From positions 124,001 through 188,000 of the forward strand of contig BRON01000014.1 of assembly GCA_024345305.1 (NCBI GenBank): DNA of 64,000 nucleotides, given 5' to 3'. The notes beneath the pieces were generated by a model, which worked only from the letters and a program-made list of their open reading frames with translations, was not told the origin of the DNA and did not search any database. How positions within the stretch are numbered: the stretch's first letter is position 1; each line of letters opens with the position of its first letter. The translations under genes were made by a program, and so were the position numbers. This DNA is from Mrakia gelida. Taxonomy: Eukaryota; Basidiomycota; Tremellomycetes; Cystofilobasidiales; Mrakiaceae. Shown here one piece after another: positions 58,006-64,000 of the stretch.

Positions 58006-58983
58006 ATGGACGCTCCTCCTCCCTCGCTCCTTCCCTCTTCCCTCCCCATCGAATGCCCTATCCTCGACTTCTCCTCCCTCAAAATCAGCTCGGATGCCAG
58101 CCAACCACGCCTTGAACCCTTTCCCTTCCTCGCCGACGAGCTCAAGAAGGAGATCCTTCGCTTCTGCGATCCCTCAACGCTCGCAAAGACCTCGCTCGTC
58201 AGCTTGGCCTTCCTCGAGATGTCGACTCCGTTTCTCTACTACGAGGTCGAGACTCGCGGCTGCGAGCAGCTCTCGCTTCTCTTCAAACCAAGGGTGAGTG
58301 TTGATCGTGTCTTTCCAGCCTGGTTATCTTGCTTGCGATGCTGACCTCCCCTTCTCTCCTCCCACTCTTATCTTCGCCAGACCCTCCCTTCCCTCCTCCC
58401 CTCCTCCACCGGCTCCAGCCTTCCTCCTATCCGCATCCTTCACTTCTCTCAAGTCGTCGGCGACTCGTACGATCTCCTCCTCTCCATCCCTACTCAACCA
58501 GCCCTTCGCCTGCGCCGACTCGTCCCCCGGCTCAACATCGAGCCCCTCGCTCTCCGAACCCTCTACAGGCTCTGCCACCCCAAGCATCTCGTCGTCCAAG
58601 CAGCCCACAGAGAAGACCCCAAGTCCATTTACGTAGACGACACCAAGTTCATCAACCTCGACGATGCCTTCTGGATTCGGCTGCAAACCATCAAGTTCGT
58701 GGGACCGGCGTGTGTGGGAGTGAGGAAGCTCAGAAAGCTCGCGACCATCAACTTCCCTCGACTTCGACTGGTCACGTACGATCTTTTGGACCTCGGACGA
58801 CTGCGAGCGGTAGACTGGATGCAGCCTGTGATCGTGGATCTTGCTGCTCCTCTTCCGGAGGTGGTGCAGGTGGTGGTGCTCGTCAGCTGGAAGTGGGAGA
58901 GGAAGTTGTTTCGCGAGCTTTTGGAGTATAGCGTCGATGCCGGGATGAAAGGTCAGATTGAGGTCAAGGTACGAGCTTCGTGA
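58006..58983 (+). CDS. F-box-like protein, family member D
   Basis: Two exons. Exon 1: MDAPPPSLLPSSLPIECPIL and then PFLADELKKEILRFCDPST, LAKTSLVSLAFLEMSTPFLY, YEVETRGCEQLSLLFKPR, an F-box-type helix set. Exon 2 begins TLPSLLPSSTGSSLPPIRIL and has HFSQVVGDSYDLLLSIPTQP, LRRLVPRLNIEPLALRTLYR, LCHPKHLVVQAA, FINLDDAFWIRLQTIKFVGP and a C-terminal strand pattern VVQVVVLVSWKWERKLFREL. About 300 residues. A likely 3'UTR intron follows the stop (donor GTGAGTCC near 58988, acceptor near 59094). Family member by architecture, with little identity to A and C. Confidence 0.65.
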
Positions 58984-59463
58984 AACGTGAGTCCGAACCT
59001 TTGTCTGTTTTTATTTCGTCTTCCCTCTCGCTCGCCGTCGAGATCTCGCTGCTTGATCTGACGCGTCGACCTTTTCTTCCCCTTTCCTTCTAGGCACGGA
59101 CGCCTTGCTCCTCAACTCTTCCCTCGCTCCTGGATCAGCTTAGCTTTGAGCTCGTCTCTTGCCCCTTCTCTCGCCCAGACGTTCGCCCCGCTCTCTTGCT
59201 CTCCCTCGATTCGACGCCGACGAGACCCGAACGCTGACCTCGCTTCCTCTCTTCTCTCCTCAGTTTGACTCGTTAGCCGTAGTCGGATATGGCAATGAAT
59301 CTAATCTTGCTCAATTCTCCTTCTTTCTCTCGACCGAAAAGATCTCGAAACGACCTTCGTCCGCGCGAGATCAAGACGAGTCGCGACGCGTCGTCCTCCT
59401 CCCCTCTACCTCAACGGCCTCAACCCCCCTCGCTCTCTCTTTTTCTCCTCCCACACAGCCCTT
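58984..59463. other. 3'UTR of F-box-like D with a spliced segment
   Basis: Holds the D 3'UTR, its probable intron (containing GACGCGTC near 59058) and another GACGCGTC near 59385. Plus-strand open frames have no family signal. Confidence 0.35.
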
Positions 59464-59944
59464 CTATCGCAAGTCTAGCCCCTCCAGATGTTTATACCCG
59501 GAAACAATGCCTTGCACCACCGCCATCAGGCCTCCGTCCTTAAACACACGCATCCGTCCCTTTCCGGCTTCCTCGTCCAACCGAACGCCCTTGGGGACGT
59601 AGTTCGCTCGAAGTCGGGTGATGCTTCCTGCGATGGGCTGGGAATGATAACGAAGTAGAAGAAGGAAGGGAGAGAGCCGAGTTGGGTTGAAAGTTGGGAG
59701 AGGGACTAGAAGGAGAGGGTCGAGTTGAGTTTGAGCTCACCATCACGAACGAGAAGAGGAAGAGGAAGCCGAGGAGCAGGAAGAAGGTGGTGAAGATGAT
59801 AGGGATCAGGAGACCAGCCATGATGAGCAAGCGAGCGATGAAACGAGTGTGGGTGTGGCGAGGACGCTGGAGGAGAGAAGAGGGAAAAAGAGGTTCGAGC
59901 TGAACAGGTCGAGTCGGTGGAGGAGGTGCCCGAATGTTTGACAT
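59464..59944 (-). CDS. Small hypothetical membrane protein
   Basis: Exon 1 encodes MSNIRAPPPPTRPVQLEPLF, a helix LLIMAGLLIPIIFTTFFLLL and FLFLFSFVM, ending at a GTGAGCTC donor. Exon 2 starts PIAGSITRLRANYVPKGVRL and ends KDGGLMAVVQGIVSGYKHLE followed by GLDLR and TAG 59464. About 120 residues. The RLRANYxPKGxxL stretch is one I associate with an uncharacterised fungal membrane-protein family, whose members are usually longer, so this may be truncated. Upstream in-frame codons exist, but the first Met (59944) is the natural start of the compact protein. Confidence 0.55.
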
Positions 59945-60226
59945 ATCTCCCTTTGTTGTTCGTTTGTCGAAGCAATTCTTTATGATGTATCTGTTGGTAG
60001 GTAGGAAATCGATCCTGGAGATGACTTTCCCTCGAGATACGAGTGCTAAGGGACGTAGAGGAAGAAGGGAAGGGTTCGAAAAACGGTGAATCACCCGAGG
60101 TGACACGCGTCGCTCGTCCCTTCCTTCCCCTCCTCTCTCCAGACCTGTTCAGCTTTGACTTCCAACTTTCACCTTCCCCTCCAACACAGCCACTCTCTCC
60201 TCCTTCTTCTCTTCCTTTTCCTGAGG

Positions 60227-63200
60227 ATGCCCACCCCGGAGGATTCGCTCTCCCTCCTTGACCAGGAACCCTCCTCCCTCCCTCCTCGTCGTCCCAAAAA
60301 AAACAAGCTCACCCCTTGCCGGTTCTGCATCGGACTCGTCCTCCTCGTCCTCGCTGCCTTCTTCGGTATCGTCTTCTACCAACTCGGCAGACTCGCTTAC
60401 GACTTCCTAGGGAAAGCGAGGTTCCCTCATCTCGCTCATCACCATCTCCCGCTCAAGAACGAAACGGGACGAGTGTTCGGCGAGGACGAGCTCGTGAGAT
60501 CGTTCTATGGAAGGGAGGAGGACGGAGGAGTAGAGAAGTTTGACCTGATCGCTACGATCTTTCATAGGGTTATGGTGAAGAACGAGACGCTCGAGGTCGG
60601 GGCTGGGGCTGAGGAGGGAGCGTTAGCGCTGAAGGAAGGGGAGGAACAGCTGGAGAAGAAGAGGAAGAGGAAGGACGAGTTCGTTTGGGGACCTTGGGAG
60701 AGGATCTTCTCGGAGGTCGTCCTCGAGGGGTTGGATCTGAAGACGAAGAGGGTCAAGACGATCACCAAGATTACTCTGCCTGGTCGAATCATGTGAGTCC
60801 GATTTGGACAAAGGAGGGAGGGAAGGAAGGAAGACAAAGGGAGGGAAGCGAAAACGAAGCTGACCTCCGCCGAGCTCGCACCTCCTTCTTTCTTCCCTCC
60901 TTCTCTTTGCTTCCTCGCCACCTCCTCTCCCAAGTCCCTCCCTCCGAAATTCAACCCAAAGAGTCGACCTCGTCGCCTCCTTCAACCTCATCCCCTCCTC
61001 CCTCACCACCCCCAACAATCTCATCCCCATCGACACAACCGACTACGTCCCCTTCAATTTCTCCACTCGAACCTACCCCTCCCCGTGGCCCGTCCTCGGA
61101 AACACCCTCGAAGCTCAAAGGGAGACGGAACAGCCGAGTGCGTCTTGGAGGGATCAGCTCGTGAGGTTTGCGACGATTCAGCCGTTGTTGAAGGAGGTTA
61201 TTCCCTGGGTCGAGAAGAAGGAGGGGGAGGAGGAGAAGAAGGAGGGGCCGGTCATTACGATGGTGGTTAACGGGGAGGAAATCGGGGTCGGGGATCAGGA
61301 AAAAGAAGGAGATGGGGAGAAGAGGGAGAAGACGAGGAGTCATGCCATCGTTACGAGGTGAGTTGACGTCTTGACGAGTCGCGTTTCGATCCTCCTCTTC
61401 TTTTTCTGACCTCACCTCTTTTGTTTTCCAAAGGTCGATGGTCACCATGGTTCGAGACACGTCCGTCTACTCGCCCGCTTCCTTCAAGAAACAGATGAAG
61501 GCTCTCGGGGAATCTAAGGTCAGTCTTGTCTTCGCGTCGTCGCCTTTTTTTATCACTTTCCCTCGATCATCTCCCTCGTTTCGCCTCGCTTACAAACCCC
61601 TCCCCTCTTTCGTTTCTCGCTTTTTCCCAGCAAATCTGTAACGACCTCTTCGCCGGCAAACGCGTCAACCTCAAGGGTGGGAAGTTTCCGAACTGCCGAG
61701 ACCTCTCTCGATTCGACGGGCACGGACACTTTCAGAGCTTGTTTGAGATGGGATCCGAGGGGGACGCTGTTCTTTTGAGGGAGGAGAGGGAGAGGGAGAA
61801 GGAGGGCGGCGAGGTGGTGGAGGAGAGGAAGAAGGGAGAGAAGGGATGGAGGTATGGAGCTGTAAGTCCGCGTCGTCGGTCTTCGATGGAGCTTGAGATG
61901 GACGATGGATCTTGAGGCGGACGAGCGTGAGCTGACTCGAGACGACGTCTCTTTTTTCTTGACGCGACAGTTCATTCAAGCCAACGCTGGATTCCCAGGA
62001 CCTGCCGATTTGGTCGAGCTGGGGAATGGGACGAGCGAAGGTCCGTTTCCCCTTTCGTCTTCCTCTCTTTTGCTCAGACTCTTCCTTTTCGCTCTGACGC
62101 TTGTTTCCAAACCCTTCTGCTCCGTTCATTTCTTCAGTCATCGAGGACGAACCCGATCTCACCTTCGACTGGCATCTCACCTTCTCGACCTCCTCTCCTC
62201 TCACGGTTGCCCTCGTTCGTTCGCGTCACTCTCTCTCTCTCTCTTTCGTGCGCGCCGTCAAGCCTGATTCACTTTCGTATCGGTTTGACCTGCAGGCCAA
62301 AGCCTTCGTGAACAGTGGAGATGGCCTCAACAATGGCGTCTCTTCGAATCGATCAGCTCACGAGATCGCTCAGGGTCAAGATGCAGCCGAGTTCTCCAGT
62401 GCGTCGTCCACCTCCTCTCCGCTCTCTTCTCTCACCTCGCTTCGCCTTCGCCGTCTTCCCCGTCTGATTCTTCTCCCCTCTTTCCCCTCATCTCTGTTGT
62501 CTTCGCTGTTGCTCCCTCTCTGTCAGACGCTCTCCTCGGTCACCCGTTCAACCCGTCGAGTCGACCCGTCGTCCGGAAAGCCCTTCGAAACCTCTCCAGC
62601 ATCCTCACCTTCTTCTCCGTGCTCATCCAACTCCACTTCTGGATTACACGGAACGTCACCACGGGGCTCAGCGCGCCTGCTCTGGGTTCGTCTCAGTTCC
62701 TCTCCTTCTCGACTCGCGATTCCGTTTTGACGCGTCAACTCTAACCAACTCTCTTCCCTCGCTGTTTTTCCTTCTTGTCTCGCCACTCAGCCATCGACGG
62801 TCTGATTGATTACATCGTCTTCCTCTGGGAAGGCATCATCGATTACAATGAGCTCGAGGCTCCCTTCTTCTGGGGAACCGTCGTCGTCGTGACCTCCTAC
62901 AGCGCCATCATTTGGGCGCTCGCGTTGAGGATAGAGTTCTCCTGGTGGGGTTATCTCCCCGTCGGATTCAGTAGGAGGAGGGCTTTTCATTTGGAGAGGG
63001 CAAGCACGAGGGTGGATATGAGGTTCAGTTGGAAGCAGAGAGGAATGGTAAGTTCGACGCGTCTTGAGTCGTTCGTTCAATTTCGAAGTCGATCGAATTT
63101 ACTGACTCGCTCGACGTTGCTCTTCCCTTTCCACGGAATTCAACCACCGTAGGCCTCTCTCCTCCTCCTCGCTCTCTCCTTCCTCATCCCCAAACTCCCC

Positions 63201-63578
63201 TACATAATCCACGCCGCTCCACCCCTCTCCCTCGTCCCCGAAGAAGGCTCTCTCCGCTCCTCCATCGCCAAAGCCTGGTACTTCATCTACATCAACCACC
63301 TCGCCGACACCTCTTCCAACCTCCTCTTCCTTTCCCAGTTCCTCCTCAACCAGCGCTCCAAGACCTTCGGACAAAACTACCGCGTCCTTGCTGGCGTCGA
63401 CTTGCTTTCGCAGACCCTTCACACGCTGCCGGTGCTGTTGAGCGCGAGGTGGGGGAGGTGGGAGCTGATGGATCCGCTGGATGTGTGGGATGTGGTGACG
63501 TTGGGGAAGTTCGCGGCGAGTGCGTGGCAGGCGTGGACGTTCGCAGGGTCTAAGCAGCAGGAGGAGGAGGAGCAGTGA
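60227..63578 (+). CDS. Large multi-pass membrane protein of uncertain family
   Basis: About ten exons, roughly 750-800 residues. N-terminal helix PCRFCIGLVLLVLAAFFGIV (type II start). A long soluble region contains ERIFSEVVLEGLDLKTKRVK, SMVTMVRDTSVYSPASFKKQ and NDLFAGKRVNLKGGKFPNC, then FIQANAGFPGPADLVELGNG and DEPDLTFDWHLTFSTSSPL. The C-terminal membrane block has VVRKALRNLSSILTFFSVLI, VTTGLSAPALAIDGLID, FFWGTVVVVTSYSAIIWALA, ASLLLLALSFLIPKLPYIIH and FIYINHLADTSSNLLFLSQF followed by LLNQRSKTFGQNYRVLAGVD. The last part distantly recalls the membrane block of the Golgi ubiquitin ligase Tul1/FLY proteins, but no RING finger follows and the protein ends KQQEEEEQ. I treat the identity as open. 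Confidence 0.6.
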
Positions 63579-64000
63579 GCGAGAGGGGAGGGAGGGTATG
63601 GTTGAGAGGGATTTGGTTCGGTGGAAACGGTTCATAGTTGTTTTGGGGATTATTTGTTCCTAGTTCACAGATAGAGAAGTATCATCGCAGGGAGAAAACG
63701 TGAAAGTGGAAGTTGGAGGAGACGAACTCAACTCAACTCAAAGCCGACGCGACTTTCAGTGCAAGACCTTCTTCACCCGTCTATTTCTCGGTTTTGCCTG
63801 ATTCTTACAAGCCAAAGAGAGTCGAAAGAGACAACGCGTCGTCCCAGCTCTTCGTTCACCTCTCGTCTTGAACATCGGAGCCGAGCTGGCGTAGAGTCGA
63901 CGCGTCCATTCCAGAAGTATAGGCAAAGATCGTACTCGCGAATGTTCGAATAAGCTCGACGCACCCACCCACCCTCTCCTTCCCCTCAGCGCTCCATCCA
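63579..64000. other. 3' flank to window end
   Basis: 3'UTR of the membrane protein with an AT-richer stretch near 63630-63690. One exact GACGCGTC near 63898 and one degenerate copy near 63830. No further gene visible before the window ends. Confidence 0.35.

Larger units (their letters stand above)
1946..63906. repeat. Dispersed GACGCGTC palindrome family, about 49 exact copies
   Basis: Interspersed short palindrome, often extended to TCGACGCGTCG. Intronic examples: near 7206, 7902, 8053, 10162, 12042, 12217, 13271, 17740, 19776, 22583, 28079, 30639, 31832, 33690, 34396, 46909, 47060, 55327, 62729 and 63057. Intergenic or UTR examples: near 1946, 2267, 23826, 32304, 32461, 37219, 39217, 47225, 53466, 54482 and 63899. 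A few lie in exons (9814, 19488, 20490, 21868, 44557). Near-matches such as AACGCGTC and GACGCGTT add about a dozen. The flanks differ from copy to copy, so this is a motif and not a transposed longer repeat. Confidence 0.8.

Overview
The window is nuclear DNA of an intron-dense fungus, most likely a basidiomycete yeast of the Pucciniomycotina (Microbotryomycetes-like). That placement is an inference from gene content, very short introns (mostly 60-130 nt), GTGAGT/GTGAGCTC donors, CTGAC-type branch sites and polypyrimidine-AG acceptors. No phylogeny was run. I saw no tRNA or rRNA gene, transposon, CRISPR array or telomeric repeat. About 20 protein-coding genes can be supported, most of them only after joining many short exons, so the spans below are start codon to stop codon and include introns.

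Layout. 1-14.2 kb: choline kinase (runs off the left edge), a Grg1/Ccg1-type starvation protein, a decayed copy of an MFS transporter, a rhomboid protease, a GNAT acetyltransferase and the intact MFS anion permease (allantoate-permease type). 14.2-16.6 kb: no secure gene. 16.6-25.7 kb: a full-length ABCC transporter and a mitochondrial FAD oxidoreductase of Cyc2/cytochrome-b5-reductase type. 27.4-34.8 kb: an unknown coiled-coil protein, a catalase and a single-pass surface protein. 35-59 kb: an accessory-looking zone in which housekeeping genes (CK2 alpha, PIG-U, SPF27) are interleaved with a lineage-specific, repeatedly duplicated set of F-box-like genes, two copies of a Cut8/STS1-like gene that are each frameshifted at a different place, and two CPL1-domain secreted proteins, one of them frameshifted. 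59-64 kb: a small membrane protein and a large multi-pass membrane protein.

The most unusual signal is not a gene. The 8-bp palindrome GACGCGTC (usually extended to TCGACGCGTCG) occurs about 49 times by hand count, against roughly one expected for a random 8-mer in 64 kb. It lies mainly inside introns, typically 5-45 nt downstream of the donor and upstream of the CTGAC branch site, and in intergenic DNA, and only rarely in exons. It is retained in two introns shared by the intact MFS transporter and its pseudogene copy. This looks like a genome-wide intronic or regulatory element.

Functional links are modest. There is a membrane-transport block (MFS, ABCC), an ER/GPI-anchor function (PIG-U), splicing (SPF27 of the Prp19 complex) and stress or oxidative defence (Grg1, catalase, Cyc2-like). 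The F-box/STS1-like cluster points to proteasome and ubiquitin-linked functions evolving by local duplication and loss.
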